Shown here piece by piece: positions 46,516-59,281 of a DNA stretch of 64,000 bases; positions within the stretch are counted from its first letter, which is position 1, and each line of letters opens with the position of its first letter. Below the pieces are notes generated by a model that was not told where the DNA came from, did not search any database, and saw only the letters and a program-made list of their open reading frames with translations. Both the position numbers and the translations under genes were made by a program. This DNA comes from Jaltomata sinuosa (taxonomy: Eukaryota; Streptophyta; Magnoliopsida; Solanales; Solanaceae), in the NCBI GenBank assembly GCA_003996215.1, contig QJPP01001751.1, positions 124,001 through 188,000 on the forward strand, in the 5' to 3' direction.

Positions 46516-48509
46516 TGTAACATCCTAGAAATCTTAAGCCAAGAACTAGCCCAGAAAACTTAAAATTTTGAACTGTCCAAGCCAGATCAGGAACCACGGA
46601 CCAGTTCCACGGGTCGTGGAACATTCCACGGACCATGGTTCCTCTCCGTGGAATCAGTCCTTCAGAACCCAAACCAGGAACCAAGTCCATGGACCGTGAA
46701 CATGACCACAGGTCGTGGAATGGCCTCATAGAACTCAGACTTGAGGGTCATCAAATCCCTCAGGAACCACGAGCAGGTTCCACGAGCCGTGGATGGTTTC
46801 ACGAGCCATGAACCTGACTCGTGGTTATCAGATCCGCAGTCAAGAATAAAGGCCCAGGAACCATGACAGGGCTCCACGAGTCATGGAAGCTTTCACGAAT
46901 CGTGGAAACCTATCCGTGGAACCTAGTCGCGAATTTTCCAGCAGTTTTTAATTTAGTTTCTCAAGGGTATTTTAGGCCTTTCCTTCTCAAATTAGCTCCG
47001 ACTATAAATAGTCTTTGGCTTATTTTATTAAGTAAAAACCTCCGAAACACATCGGTTCTCCCCATTCCTCCTCTCAAGTCAGAAAATAGTGTTCTTCTCC
47101 AAAGTTTTAGACCTAGGGCTTTCTCATCCAAGCTTCAACTTCAGATTTTCTTGAAGAATCTTCTTCACCAGGTATGTGGTTATTCAGTAAGGGTTTAGTT
47201 CGCCCTTATGCCCAAAAATCTTAGGCTTTTACAGTAATTTTGATGGTTTTGAAACCAGCGTTCTTACCCATTTTAGTAGATTGCTACAATAATCCATCTT
47301 CTTGATTTATACGTGATTTTCATCCTGCTTTAATGATATATATATTGCTTATATTGAACTACGTGGATTTTTCCAAGGTTTTGAGAAATCAAGAAATTAG
47401 TCCTAAATTGTAGGATTTTTCTAAAGTATTATATCTCATTTAAAATTCAACCTAGATTATCAGTATGAGTTTTAAAAGCGGAATTTAGCCAGGTTTTAGT
47501 CTACTACAGCATTTCAGATTTTTTTTAGAGATTTCAGATTAGTCTAGTCCTGACTTAGAAACTCAAGATCCTAGTTTTAAAACGAGCTATTAGTATTCAG
47601 TTTGGGAGTAGGGTTTAGCACCGAGTTGGACCAGGGTTCATCATACTCTTAAAGTCCCAAAACTACGTGCCACCATAGGTTTTTTAGCCCCTCAGTTGGA
47701 CCTCAGAAATAGTGATCACATTAGCCATGCATTTATACCCTGGCAAGGTATATTGGGTCCTCTCGATGGGGCGTATACATCAGACTCCACATTTAGATCA
47801 CGTGGTTTATGTCAGTTAATAGACTCTCCCACAGTATTAGTTCAGTAAAATACCTCATGCCCTCAGTTTATATTTGTTATCAATTTTAGTATGTTTTCAG
47901 ATTTCTCTTGCATTTCAGCTCTTTTATGCACGATTATACATTTGGTCCTATGTACTATAGTTTAGTTTAGTTTACAACTTTTTCGTATTTTAGCATATTT
48001 ACATTTTAGTTAGCCTTGCATATCCCTCATGCTCAGTACATTCGAAGTACTGACGCATACTCCATGTGCTGCATCTTATCATGATGCAGGTTAAGGTTCT
48101 CAGTTTCAGCCACGTGATTAGTGCATACAAGTGCCACCTCAACAACAGTCAATGGTGAGTCCTCATCATCTGAGGACATATCTTTTACATGCTTTTTGAG
48201 TTAGTCAATTTGTCCTTATTTTCAGTATTTGGAGTTAGTTGGGGGCTTGTCCTAGCAACTCATCAATATTAGAGGCTTTCAGACATAGAGTTAGACTAAG
48301 TTGATTTGGATTGTTATACTCTTCAGACAATTATTTGCTCATATATTCTCAATTGAAATCCTTTAGATTATATGTTTTATTAAGTTATGCTTCCGTTTAT
48401 TTAGAATTATTTCAGTATAATTGTGATATGCCAAATTCAGGGTTAGCTTAGAGTCACTTGTGATCCTAGGTCCCATGTTACGTCTAGGGGATAGCCTCGG
48501 GGAGTGACA
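46516..48509 (+). repeat. 5' LTR of the plus-strand chromovirus
   Basis: 1994 bp, TGTAACATCC...GGAGTGACA. The TATA box TATAAATA is at 47003-47010. Between about 46590 and 46920 the U3 is dense with TTCCACGG/CCGTGGAA-type inverted motifs. Confidence 0.9.
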
Positions 48510-48513
48510 AACT

Positions 48514-48525
48514 TGGAATCAGAGC
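48514..48525 (+). other. Primer-binding site (initiator tRNA-Met type)
   Basis: TGGAATCAGAGC, one mismatch from the TGGTATCAGAGC complement of plant initiator tRNA-Met, four bases after the LTR end. It is the usual primer for Tekay/Del elements. Confidence 0.8.
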
Positions 48526-48722
48526 ATCAGGTTCAAGAGTTCTAGGGTGTTTGAAAGCCACACTAAGTAAAGTCTCTTTCATGGGTGTGAAGCGCGCCAC
48601 ACTTATGAGGTAGAGGCTTTGAGGTGTTTTAAGAAAAACTTCACTTCTTTCATTATCTTTATCGTGCGATGAAGTTTAGTTTAGTTTCTCCTCTCTAATC
48701 CATTTGTTATACATTTCAGATC

Positions 48723-49751
48723 ATGCCTCCTCGCAGAGCTAATGCTCGCAATGCTAACAATAATTCTCCAGCCTCGAACCATGAGGTTACGAATGCAAAG
48801 TTCCGTAATATGATCTAGTTGTTGGCTCAGACTGTGGCCAATCAGGCTAATCAGAAAGCCCCTGCAAACCAAAATGGTGGATCAGCTATAGCCCGAGTTT
48901 GAGATTTTATTCACATGAATCCGCCAGAGTTTCTAGGGTCAAGGGTTGGTGAAGACCCACAAAATTTCATTGATGAGATCAAGAAGATTCTTGAGGTGAT
49001 GCAATTGACTGGTGCTGATAGTGTCGAGTTAGAATCCTATCAACTCAAGGATGTGGCTCATATTTGGTTCACTCATTGGAAAGACAGTAGCTGTGTGAGT
49101 GCTGCTCCTGTGACATGAGCGTGTTTTACTGGAGCTTTTCTGGACATGTTCTTTCTGAGGGAGTTGAGAGAGGCTAAGGCCCAAGAGTTCATGAATCTGA
49201 GACAGGGATCGATATCGGTCCAGGAATATGGGTTGAAGTTCACTCAGCTTTCCAGGTGTGCCCCATCTATGGTGGCTGATCCAAGGGCACAAATGGGCAA
49301 GTTCTTGTATGGGGTATCCGACTTTGTGAAAACAAAATTTAAGAATGCGATGTTATTAGGGGATATAGATATCTCTTTACTGATGACCTATGCTCAGCAG
49401 GTTGAGGAAAATAAGCTTAAGGAGATGGCTAAGGATAGTAAGAAGGCAGGCAACTACAAATATTCTCAGGAGAGGTCAGGCGGTGTAAATGGCTCACAGT
49501 TTCAGCAGAGGTCTTCAGGCCCAACACCTTCATCAGCTAGTGCCCCGTCTCTCAGGTCTCGACAGGATCAAAAAAAGAGAGCAACAAGATCTAAGTCACA
49601 AGGCAGTGTTCCAAGTAACTGCACTTTTCTAGCTTGCCCCAAGTGTGGTAAAAATTATCCAGGTGAGTGTCTTGCTGGTAGAGAGGGGTGTTTTGGGTGT
49701 GGTCAACTCGGTCATAGGTTGAAAGAGTTCCCTTTTGCCAGGAAAGGATAG
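48723..49751 (+). pseudogene. gag of the plus-strand chromovirus (broken)
   Basis: Gag forms the virus-like particle. The start ATG 48723 gives MPPRRANARNANNN, the typical N-terminus of this group. In-frame stops follow at about 48819 (ATG ATC TAG), 48901 (TGA, where a Trp precedes DFIHMNPPEF) and 49118 (TGA). The Retrotrans_gag core spans about 48915-49400 (MNPPEFLGS, LRELREAKAQEFMNL, YGLKFTQLSRCAPSMV). The CCHC zinc knuckle at about 49690-49735 reads CFGCGQLGHRLKEF: its final Cys has become Phe, so RNA binding would be impaired even without the stops. Confidence 0.88.
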
Positions 49752-52700
49752 GGAGGTAACAGAGCTCAGTCTACCACTTCAGCAGCTCTAACAGGTCGCA
49801 CAACTCAGTAGATTACTACTTCTGGCATAAGTAGCGGCCAGCGTCAGAACCATCTCTATGCCATGTCTTTATGTCAAGATCAGGAGAGTTCACTAGATAT
49901 AGTCACTGGTATGTTATCAGTCTTCTCAGTTGATGTTCATCCCTTATTAGACCCAGGGGCTTCACTTTATTTTGTAACCCTGTATGTTGCATGTAAATTC
50001 AGAGTCAGTTTTGAAAAACTCTTAGAACCCATCCTAGTCTCCACTCCAGTTGGTGATTCAGTCCTAGCAAAAAGGGTATATAGAGATTGCCCAGTTTTAG
50101 TCCTTCATAAAATGACTTCAACAGATTTAGTAGAGTTAGATATGACTGACTTTGATGTTATTCTTGGCATGGATTGGTTACATGCCTGTTATGCCTCAGT
50201 CGACTGCAGAACCAGAGTCGTGAAATTCCAGTTTACAAATGAGCCTATCTTAGAATGGAAGGGTAGTCCTCCAATATCAAAAGGTCATTTCATATCTTAC
50301 CTCAAAGCTAGAAAGATCATTTCAAAGGATTACATCTACCATATAGTCTGGGTTAAGGATTCTGAGTCTGAAACCTTACCTTTCCAGTCAGTTCTAGTAG
50401 TTAATGAGTTTCCAGAGGTGTTTCCTGAAGATCTGCCTGGAGTCCCTCCTGAGCGAGAGATTGAATTTGGGATAGACCTTCTTCCAGATACGCAACCCAT
50501 ATCTATTTCCCGTACAAAATAGCTCCAGCTGAGCTTAAGGAGTTGAAAGAACAACTTAAGGACCTCCTAGATAAAGGTTTCATCAGACCCAGTATCTCTC
50601 CATGGGGTGCCCCAGTTCTCTTCGTGCGTAAAAAGGATGGTTCCTTCAGGATGTGCATAAACTATCGTCAGTTGAACAAATTCACAATCAAGAATAAGTA
50701 TCCCATCCCCAAGATTTATGACTTGTTCGACCAGCTTCAGGGTGCTAGCTATTTCTCTAAGATAGACCTCAGATTCGGTTATCATCAGCTTAGAGTTACA
50801 GAATGTGACATTCCGAAGACAGCCTTCAGGACTCGGTATGGTCACTTTGAATTTGTGGTTATGTCTTTTGGACTAACGAATGCTCTTGCATTTATGGACT
50901 TGATGAACAGGGTGCTCAAGAAGTATTTGGACATGTTCGTTATTGTCTTTATAGACGATATATTAGTCTACTTATGGAGTAAGAAGGAGCATGCTAATCA
51001 TTTGAGAGTGGTGCTACAAACTCTCAAGGATCATCAGTTGTTTGCCAAATTTAGTAAGTGTGAGTTTTGGTTGCAGTCCATCGCTTTTATGGGTCATGTG
51101 GTGTCTAAGGAAGGCATCCGAGTGGATTCTTAGAAGATTGAGGCAGTAAAGAATTAGCCTAGACCTACTTCTCTGACAGACATTAGGAGCTTTTTGGATT
51201 TGGCTGGTTACTACAGGAGATTTGTTAAGGTATTTTCGTCCATAGCTTTTCCATTGACTAGGCTGACTCAGAAGAAAGTCAAGTTCTAGTGGTCAGATAA
51301 GTGTGAGAAAAACTTCCAAGTGTTGAAGACTAGATTGACCACAACCCCAGTTCTAACTCTACCAGAGGGTTCAGATGGCTTCGTATATTGTGATGCGTCT
51401 AGAGTTTGCCTAGGTTGTGTTATGATGCAACATGGTAAATTCATTGCATATGCCTTCATACAGCTTAAGATTCATGAGAAGAACTACCCGACTCATGATC
51501 TTGAGTTAGCAGCAATGGTCTTGGCCTTGAAAATTTGGAGACACTACTTGTATGGTGTCCATGTAGATGTGTTTACTGGCCACAAGAGCCTTCAGTATGT
51601 ATTCACCCAGAAAGAACTGAATCTTCGTCAGAGAAGGTAGCTAGAGCTTCTTAAAAACTATGACATAAGCGTGCTTTACCATCCGGGTAAGGCCAATGAA
51701 GTAGCGGATGCACTTAGCAGTTTGTCCATGGGTAGTGTGTCATAGATTGAGAAGGGAAAGAAGGAACTAGCCAAGGATGTTCATAGGCTTGCGTGGTTAG
51801 GGGTTCGCCTCACAGATTCATCAGAAGGTGGGGTCATTGTTCAGAATGGGTCAGAGTCTTCATTGGTAGCTGAGGTAAAGGAAAAGCAAGATAGTGCTCC
51901 TATCTTACTTCTGCTAAAAGGTGCTGTCCAGCAGGAGAGAGTAGAGGTTTTCTTCCAAGGGGGAGATGGTGTACTTCGTCATCAGGGTCGGCTATGTGTG
52001 CCTAATGTAGGTTACTTGTGGCAGCAGATTGTGACAGAGGCTCATAGCTCCAGGTATTCCATCCATCCTGGTGCCACTAAGATGTACCGTGACCTACCAG
52101 AAGTCTATTGGTGGAATGGTATGAAGAGGGAATTGTTAATTTTATGGCTAAGTGTCCCAACTGTCAAAAAGTGAAGGTAGAACATTAATGACCAAGTGGT
52201 ATGACTCAGGATATGAGCATTCACACTTGGAAGTGGGAGGTGATCAATATGGACTTTATTACAGGCTTACCTCATACTCACAGACAACATAGATAGGGTA
52301 ACTAAGTCAACCCACTACTTGGCTATCAAGAATACCGATTCAACAGAGGACTATGCCAGACTCTACATCTATGAGTAGTCAAGTTGCATGGATTTACCTT
52401 ATCCATTATCTCAGATAGGGGTACTCAGTTCACATCTCAACTTTAGAGATCATTCCAGAAGGGTCTTGGTACTCAGGTTAACCTTAGCATAACTTTTTAC
52501 CCACGAACAGATGGTCAGGCAGAGGGTACCATTTAGACCTTAGAGGACATATTGAGAGCTTGTGTAATCGACTTTAAAGGTAATTGGGATGATCAATTAC
52601 CTCTTATAGAGTTTGCCTATAATAACAGTTTCACTCTAGCATTCATATGGCCCCGTATGAGGCACTTTACGGGCGGAGGTGTAGATCACCTATAGGCTGG

Positions 52701-53285
52701 TTTGAGGTAGGTGAAGCAGCTTTGATAGGGACAGATTCAGTCCATGAGACTATGAAGAAGGTTTATCTTATTAGATAAAGGTTGAAGGTAGCTCAAAGTC
52801 GTCAGAAATCTTATACAGATATGAGGATAAGAGAGGTAGAGTTTGAGATTGATGATTGAGTTTTTCTGAAAGTGTCACCCATGAAGGATGTGATTTGATT
52901 CGGTAAGAAGGGGAAGCTTAGTCCCTGATATGTAGGCCCTTACAAGATTCTGAGGAGAGTTGGTAAGGTGGCTTATGAGTTAGAGTTGCCCGCAGACTTA
53001 GCATCTGTGCACCCAGTCTTCCATGTATCCTTGTTGAAGAAATGCATTGGTGATCCAGCTTTAGTTGTTCCCTTAGAGAGCGTGGGTTTGAAGGACAATC
53101 TCTCTTACAAAGAGGTCTACATTCAGATCCTTGATCGTTAGATTTGAAGGCTAAGAAACAAGGAAGTCGCTTCAGTAAATGTTCTTTGGTGGAACCAGTC
53201 AGTTGAGGGAGCTACTTGGGAAGCAGAAGCAGCCATGATGACTAAGTGCCCACACCTCTTCCCTTCTGATACATCTTCAGCTTGA
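49752..53285 (+). pseudogene. pol of the plus-strand chromovirus (broken): protease, RT, RNase H, integrase, chromodomain
   Basis: The aspartic protease region is at about 49940-50200 (LLDPGASLYF, ILGMDWL). Reverse transcriptase runs from about 50540 after a stop and frameshift near 50515 (FIRPSISPWGAPVLFVRKKD, YFSKIDLRFGYHQL, catalytic FIDDILVY near 50953). RNase H follows at about 51320-51640 (VYCDASRVCLGCV). Integrase with its zinc-binding region and core starts near 51990 but is shattered by stops and frameshifts after 52170. Near 53160-53285 the segment VLWWNQSVEGATWEAEAAM is a chromodomain remnant, ending at TGA 53285. At least eight stops interrupt the frame. In functional relatives, pol makes DNA from the element RNA and inserts it. 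Confidence 0.9.
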
Positions 53286-53469
53286 GGTAATAGTTCCTCT
53301 CTAGTTTCTCAGCTTATCCTCATGCATATTTCAGTCTCAGTATCATGTTTCATCAGCTATTCATGAATTTCAGCACTCTTTCATGTATTTAGAACCTATT
53401 TCAGCTAGAAATCAGCTTTTAATACTCAGTGGTAGGGAATGTAGCTCCTTCCCTCCAAACTCACCTTGT

Positions 53470-55002
53470 TGTAACACCCTAGAAATCTTAAGCCTAGAAC
53501 TAGCCCAGAAAACTTAAAATTTTGGACTGTCCAAGCCAGATCAGGAACCACGGACCAGTTCTATGGGTTGTGGAATAGTCACTGGACCGTGGTTCCTATC
53601 CGTGGAATTAGTACTGCAAATCAGTCCCTCAGAACCCAAACCACGAACCAAGTCCATGGACCGTGAACAAGACCACTGGTCATGGAATGGCCTCATGGAA
53701 CTCAAACATGAGGGTCATCAAATCTCTCAGGTTCCACGAGCCGTGAATCTGACTCATAGTTATTAGACCCGCAGTCATGAATAAAGGCCCAGGAATCACG
53801 ACAGGCTTCCATGAGTCGTGAAAGCGTCCACGAACCGTAGAAACCTATCCGTGGAACCTAGTCGCGAATTTTCCAGCAATTTTTAATTTAGTTTCTCAGG
53901 GGTATTTTAGGCCTTTCTTTCTTAAATTAGCTTTGACTATGAATAGTCTTAGGCTTATTTTATTAAGTAAAAACCTCCAAAACACATCAGTTCTCCTCAT
54001 TCCTCCTCTCAAGTCATAAAAGAACGTTCTTCTCCAAAGTTTCAGACCTAGGGCTTTCTCCTCCAAGCTTCAAACTCAGATTTTCTTGAAGAGTCTTCTT
54101 AAGTAGGTATGTGGGTATTCAGTAAGGTTAGTTCGCCCTTATGCCCAAAAATCTCACGCTTTTATAGTAATTTTCAAGGTTTTGAAACTAGGGTTCTTAC
54201 CCATTTTAGTAGATTGCTACCAAAATCCATCTTCTTGATTTATACATGATTTTTATCATGCTTTAATGATATGTAGATATTGCTTATATTGAACTGCGTG
54301 GATTTTTACAAGGTTTTGAGAAATCAAGAAATTAGTCGTAAATTGTAGTATTTTTCTAAAATATTATATCTCCTTTAAAATTCAACATAAATCATCAGTA
54401 TGAGTTTTAAAAGCAGAATTTAGCCAGTTTTTAGTCTACTATAGTATTTCAGAAAAAATTTTAGAGATTTCAGATTAGTCTAGTCCTGACTCAGAAACTC
54501 AAGATCCCAGTTTAAAATGAGCTATTAGTATTAAGTTTGGGAGTAGTGTTTTGCACCTAGTTGGACCAGGGTTCAGTGTACCCTTAAAGTCCCAGAACTA
54601 CGTGCCACCGTAGGTTTTTTAGCCCCTTAGTTGTGCCTCAGAAATAGTTATCACATTAGCCATGCCTTTATAACCTCGCAAGGTATATTGGGTCCTCTCG
54701 ATGGGGCGTATACATCAGACTCCACATTTAGCTCACGTGGTTTATGTCGGTTAATAGACTCTCCCACAATATTAGTTCAGTAAAGTACCTCAGTCCCTCA
54801 ACTTATATTTGTTATCAATTTAGTATGTTTTCAGATTACTCTTGCATTTCAGCTCTTTTATGCACGATTATACATTTGGGCCTATGTACTATAGTTTAGT
54901 TCAGTTTACAGCTTTTCCGTATTTTAGCATATTTACATTTCAGTCAGCCTTGCATGTCCCTCATGCTCAGTACATTCGAAGTACTGATGCATACTCTATG
55001 TG
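53470..55002 (+). repeat. 3' LTR of the plus-strand chromovirus, truncated
   Basis: Homologous to 46516-48075. Homology stops after CATACTCTATGTG, where the 5' copy continues into the last 430 bp. The TATA box is altered to TATGAATA (about 53938-53945), and two short deletions lie in the inverted-motif region. Confidence 0.88.
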
Positions 55003-55442
55003 ATTAACTAATCTAGAAATAAAAAGAAGAAGTTAACTTATGAATAATTAACCAAATAGAGAGCAGATTTTCACGTAATCAATGTGATAAAATCGATCTA
55101 AGATTATGGATTCGCTAACAATCATGTTGAGTAAGCAATTTCATTGACTTGTTTGTTTATCTAATTGTTGATTTACGGGGTTGATGACATGATTATGGTC
55201 TTTCGAGCCGCTAATAGTCTATCCAGAATAGCCTCACAACTACATCATTTAGCGGGGATGTGATATTCTACTCCGAACACATATATATATCTTCCCGTTT
55301 TGTAACCAAGCAAAGCGATCTAGGTATATTCCAATCCTAGCTATAAATCTATTCTTTATGTAACAAAAGAAAGATCTTGCTACGTATATTCCTCGTTCGA
55401 TCTAAATAATTCTTCTTTTGAGTTCACAAAGAGAATATTATG
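55003..55442 (-). repeat. Fragment of the Athila/Tat-like LTR
   Basis: ATTAACTAATCTAGAAATAA onward matches 42908-43345 in the same orientation with scattered differences. It covers only the middle of that LTR. It may be the remains of the partner LTR, so that the chromovirus lay inside one element whose remaining interior was deleted. Confidence 0.8.
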
Positions 55443-56655
55443 TGTTCCTAATGTAGGTGACTTGAGGCAGCAGATTTTGGCAGAGGCCCATAGCTCCAGG
55501 TATTCCACTACCCTGGTGCCACCAAGATGTACTGTGACCTACGGGAAGTCTATTGGTGGAATGGTATGAAGAGGGACATTGTTGATTTTGTGGCTAAGTG
55601 TCCCAACTATCAGCAAGTGAAGGTAGAACATCATCGACTGGGTAGTATGACTCAGGAGATGGACATTCCTACTTGGAAGTGGGAGATCATCAATCTGGAC
55701 TTCATTACAGGTTTACCTCGTACTCACAGGCAGTATGATTCTATTTGGGTGATAGTACACAGGGTGACTAAGTCAGCCCACTTCTTGGTTGTCAAGACTA
55801 CCGATTAAGCAGAGGACTATGCCAGGCTCTACATCCGTGAGATAGACAAGTTGCATGGAGTTCCATTATCCATCCTCTCAGATAGGGGTACTCAGTTCAC
55901 GTCTCAGTTTTTGAGGTCATTTCAGAAGGTTCTTGGTACTCAGGTTAATCTTAATATAACTTTTCACTAGGAGAAAGATGGTCAGGCAGAGCATACCATT
56001 CAGACTTTAGAGGATATGTTGTGATCCTGTGTAATCAACTTCAGAGGTAATTGGGATGATCACTTACCTCTTATATAGTTTGCCTATAATAACAGTTTTC
56101 ACTCTAGCATTCAGATGGCCCCGTATGAGGCACTTTATGAGTGAAGGTGTAAATTACCTATAGGCTGGTTCGAGGTAGGTGAAGCAGCTTTGATAGGGCC
56201 AGATTCAGTCCATGAGACTATGGAGAAGGTTCAGCTTATTAGAGAATGGTTGAAGGTGGATCAAAGTCGTCCAAAATCTTATGCATATGTGAGAAGAAGG
56301 GAGCTAGAGTTTGAGGTTGATGATTTGGTTTTTTGAAAGTGTCACCCATGAAGGGTGTGATGAGATTCGGTAAAAAGGGGAAACTTAGTCCCCGATATGT
56401 AGGCCCTTACAGGATTTTGAGGAGAGTTGGTAAGGTGGCTTATGAGTTGGAGTTGCCCGCAGACTTAGCATCGGTGCACCCAGTCTTCCATGTATCCTAA
56501 TTGAAGAAATGCACTGGTGATCCAACTTTAGTTTTGCCTTTAGAAAGCATGGGTGTGAGGGACAGTCTCTCTTACGAAGAGGTCCCAATTCAGATTCTTG
56601 ATCATCAGGTTTGGAGGCAGAGAAACAAGAAAGTCACTTCAGTAAAAGTTCTTTA
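55443..56655 (+). pseudogene. Integrase/chromodomain fragment of a second plus-strand chromovirus
   Basis: Closely matches 51994-53190 of the neighbouring element but is less damaged at first: 55527-55808 is open (YWWNGMKRDIVDFVAKCPNY, WKWEIINLDFITGLPRTH). The zinc-binding CPNCQ motif has become CPNYQ. Stops and frameshifts follow. The sequence ends in the chromodomain after VTSVKVL near 56655, where a stop and unrelated sequence begin. There is no LTR on either side. Confidence 0.82.
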
Positions 56656-56911
56656 GAGGCATTTTTCAGTTAAACTCTTCTAGGAGGCATTTTTCTAAAA
56701 TTCGAAGAGCATGAGTTAGAATAGAAGGAATTTAAGTAGAGCTTATACTCTATAGCATGAATTGGGAAATAAAGAAGGGAAGTTATTCCTAATTACGTTC
56801 ATATCTTCTCCTCCATAAGTGTGGCGCGCTTCATACCCATGAAGAAGACTCTACTTGATGCGGCTTTCAGACACCCTAGGACACTTAAACCTTATACTCT
56901 GATACCAAGTT
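56656..56911 (-). mobile_element. Leader and gag start of a minus-strand chromovirus, truncated
   Basis: Minus-strand sequence from the primer site (TGGTATCAGAG, plus coordinates 56897-56907, a perfect match to the initiator tRNA-Met complement) through the leader to the gag ATG near 56677. It matches the same region at the right edge of the window (63894-64000). Homology ends at the gag start, next to the opposite-oriented integrase fragment. The string GGCATTTTTC occurs twice at the junction. Confidence 0.78.
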
Positions 56912-59057
56912 TGTCACGCTCCGAAGCTACCCCCTGGACGCGACACGATGCTTAGTGTCACAAGTGATCCCAAGATAACCCATGGCATGGCATATCTATA
57001 CAAAATCAGAGAAAACCATGTAATGTGCGGAAGCTAAAACCATCATTTATCTAAAATCAAGGAAGAACCCAAAAGTCTGAATATATATAAATAGTTTAGT
57101 GCTGACTAAAAACAATCCTAACAACTGTTGAAACTAGTCTATGTCTAAAAGCCTTCTAACTGAATATGAGTTGCTGGGACATGCCCCCAGCTAACTCTAA
57201 CAAATCTGAGACTGAAAGTAAATACTGAAGATATAAGCATGTCTATCATCCTCGAACTACTGAGGACTCACCACTGAACTGCTGAGTACAGACTGGAAGT
57301 CAAACTAAGCGCGGTCTGGATGCTGAGCGCCTGAACCTACATCATGAAATGATGTAGCACAAAAGTATGCGTCAGTACATTGAATTTACTGAGCATGCGA
57401 GATATAGGCTAAGCTGAACAACATAATAACTGAGCATAGAAAAAAAGATATACTGGAACATAACTAAAAGCTAAATTGGATGCGATGAACACATACCAAT
57501 CATGAAGATATAACATGCTGAGCTGATTACTGAAATATATAAATATATACTGAATACATGGTCAATGCACATAAATCTGATGGTGAGAGATACTATTAAC
57601 CGACATACCCCAAGCTGAGTTAACTATGGGGCCATCCTGAAACCCTGGATAGAAGGGTGTTCATACCTTACCAAGGGTATGAATAAGTCTGACGTGGATC
57701 CACTACTGATGTCCACAAGAGACAAGGAGGTACAGTCTAGTCGGACAGTTGACTCCTCTAAACCTACGGTGACGCCGTAGTTCTGGGACTTGGGACTGCT
57801 ACTAAAGGTCTTAGCCTAAACTAACAGCTAAGCCTTCATCCCCTCGTCCGCTCGGTACTAAGTCTACTCCCAACTGAATAAGAGAAACAATGCACTAAAA
57901 TAATAGATAACTCAAAATAATGGAAATCAACTGAGAATGCAACATAAATATACTGAGGGATATGGCATTCAAATTTTGATGCATGAGCATATAACTAATC
58001 TGCCTAGTAAGGTTGATTCATGAAGTACTATAAGTATACAAACTAGGGTTTTTGAACATTGTACATAGAGCTATACTAATTCTCCAAGGAACATGTAGTT
58101 AATAACATAGAGCTTGTAGGAACTGAATTTCCATAAATCCCTAAGATTTTGGAACGCTAGGTCTGAACAATTCATGGAGAAAACTGAAGACTGACTGGAA
58201 TCTAGGGACCTAATAGGTTAAAGGAACCCACTAGTGAAATCCCACATACCTAGTGAAGAAATCTATGATGAAATCCTTGGATTTTTGGGGCTGAACTTGA
58301 TGAAGACCTCTGCTTGTTCTTGGGCGAAAAATGTCGCCTCTTTCTCTTATTTTCTTTCTAAGGTTGAAGAATTTAGGAGAATAGATATTTTAGGTAGTTT
58401 GTGACTAATTAACTAGGCTTAAAGTAGTCAAACCGTTGTAGCTTATGCTTTAAAAGAGGTAAGAAAAGACCAGAATACCTTTGGGAGATTAAAAGAAAAA
58501 CTGCCAAAATTGCGACTCAAGGATCACGACTCAAAATGATGGGTCGTACTCCTAGATGACGGACCGTCAACTGAGTCGTGGTCCTACCTAGGAGTTTTAA
58601 GGGTTCTCTGGTCTCAGGAATTACGACTCTATAGGATGGACCGTACTCTAGGAAGACGGTTCGTTATGTGACCCGTGATTCCTGGGACAAGGGCTAAGGG
58701 TCTCTGAGATTCTTGTTCCACGAGTCAACAGGATGATCCGTGGTCCTGGACTACGGCCCATGGTCTGACTTATAGTCCATGAGCCCTGAACTGATGGTCC
58801 TCTAATTAAGGGAAACCACGAGTGGCAAGATAGATCGTGGTTCTAAACTATGGTCCGTGGTCTGACTCGTGGTTCCTGAGACTTGAACTGGGGTTCTACT
58901 GGATTTGGGACTACGGTTTGAGACGATAGACCGTGGTTCAAAACTACGGTCCGTGGTCTTGAATCGTTGTTCTTTGAAACTTGAAATTTTTCTGAAAATT
59001 TTATTTTCTACTGGTTTTCTGAGCTTAGTCTGGGTGTGGAAGTTCTAGGGTATTACA
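56912..59057 (-). repeat. LTR of minus-strand chromovirus, flanked by internal sequence on both sides
   Basis: On the minus strand it begins TGTAATACCC and ends GGAGCGTGACA, 2146 bp. A polypurine tract (CCAAGGGGGAGATAT on the minus strand, about 59058-59072) adjoins its start and a primer site adjoins its end. It is therefore the 3' LTR of the element on the right and at the same time the 5' LTR of the fragment on the left. U3 (about 58505-58975) is dense in ACGGTCCGT-like inverted motifs. Confidence 0.85.
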
Positions 59058-59281
59058 ATATCTCCCCCTTGGGATCATTCGTCCTCGAATGAAGACTAAA
59101 CAAGCATAGGATAGAGGGAAAGAGCTGCAATCTCCTCCAACTGAGTACTAGAAACTGATATCTAACTGAACTGAGTTCTATGAATATGCAAACATGCTAA
59201 ATGTAAGCATAACTGAGGGAACAAGCTACTAAGACTGAATTACACAAGAGTAAATTGAGAGACTGGAGAGGAACTATTACC

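Larger units (their letters stand above)
46516..55002 (+). mobile_element. Tekay/Del-type Ty3/gypsy chromovirus, degenerate, 3' LTR truncated
   Basis: 5' LTR 46516-48509, primer site, gag from 48723, pol to 53285 with a C-terminal chromodomain, 3' LTR from 53470 cut off at about 55002. Domain order gag, protease, reverse transcriptase, RNase H, integrase, chromodomain is that of chromoviruses, which use the chromodomain to target heterochromatin. Many stops and frameshifts make it non-functional. It interrupts the minus-strand element to its left; the 5-bp target duplication cannot be confirmed because the right end is lost. Confidence 0.9.

Noticed and set aside
46256..46729. 157-residue minus-strand protein
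   Set aside because: The frame crosses the junction at 46515/46516 between two retrotransposons, so the full ORF is a chance fusion; only 46256-46510 may be genuine old coding.
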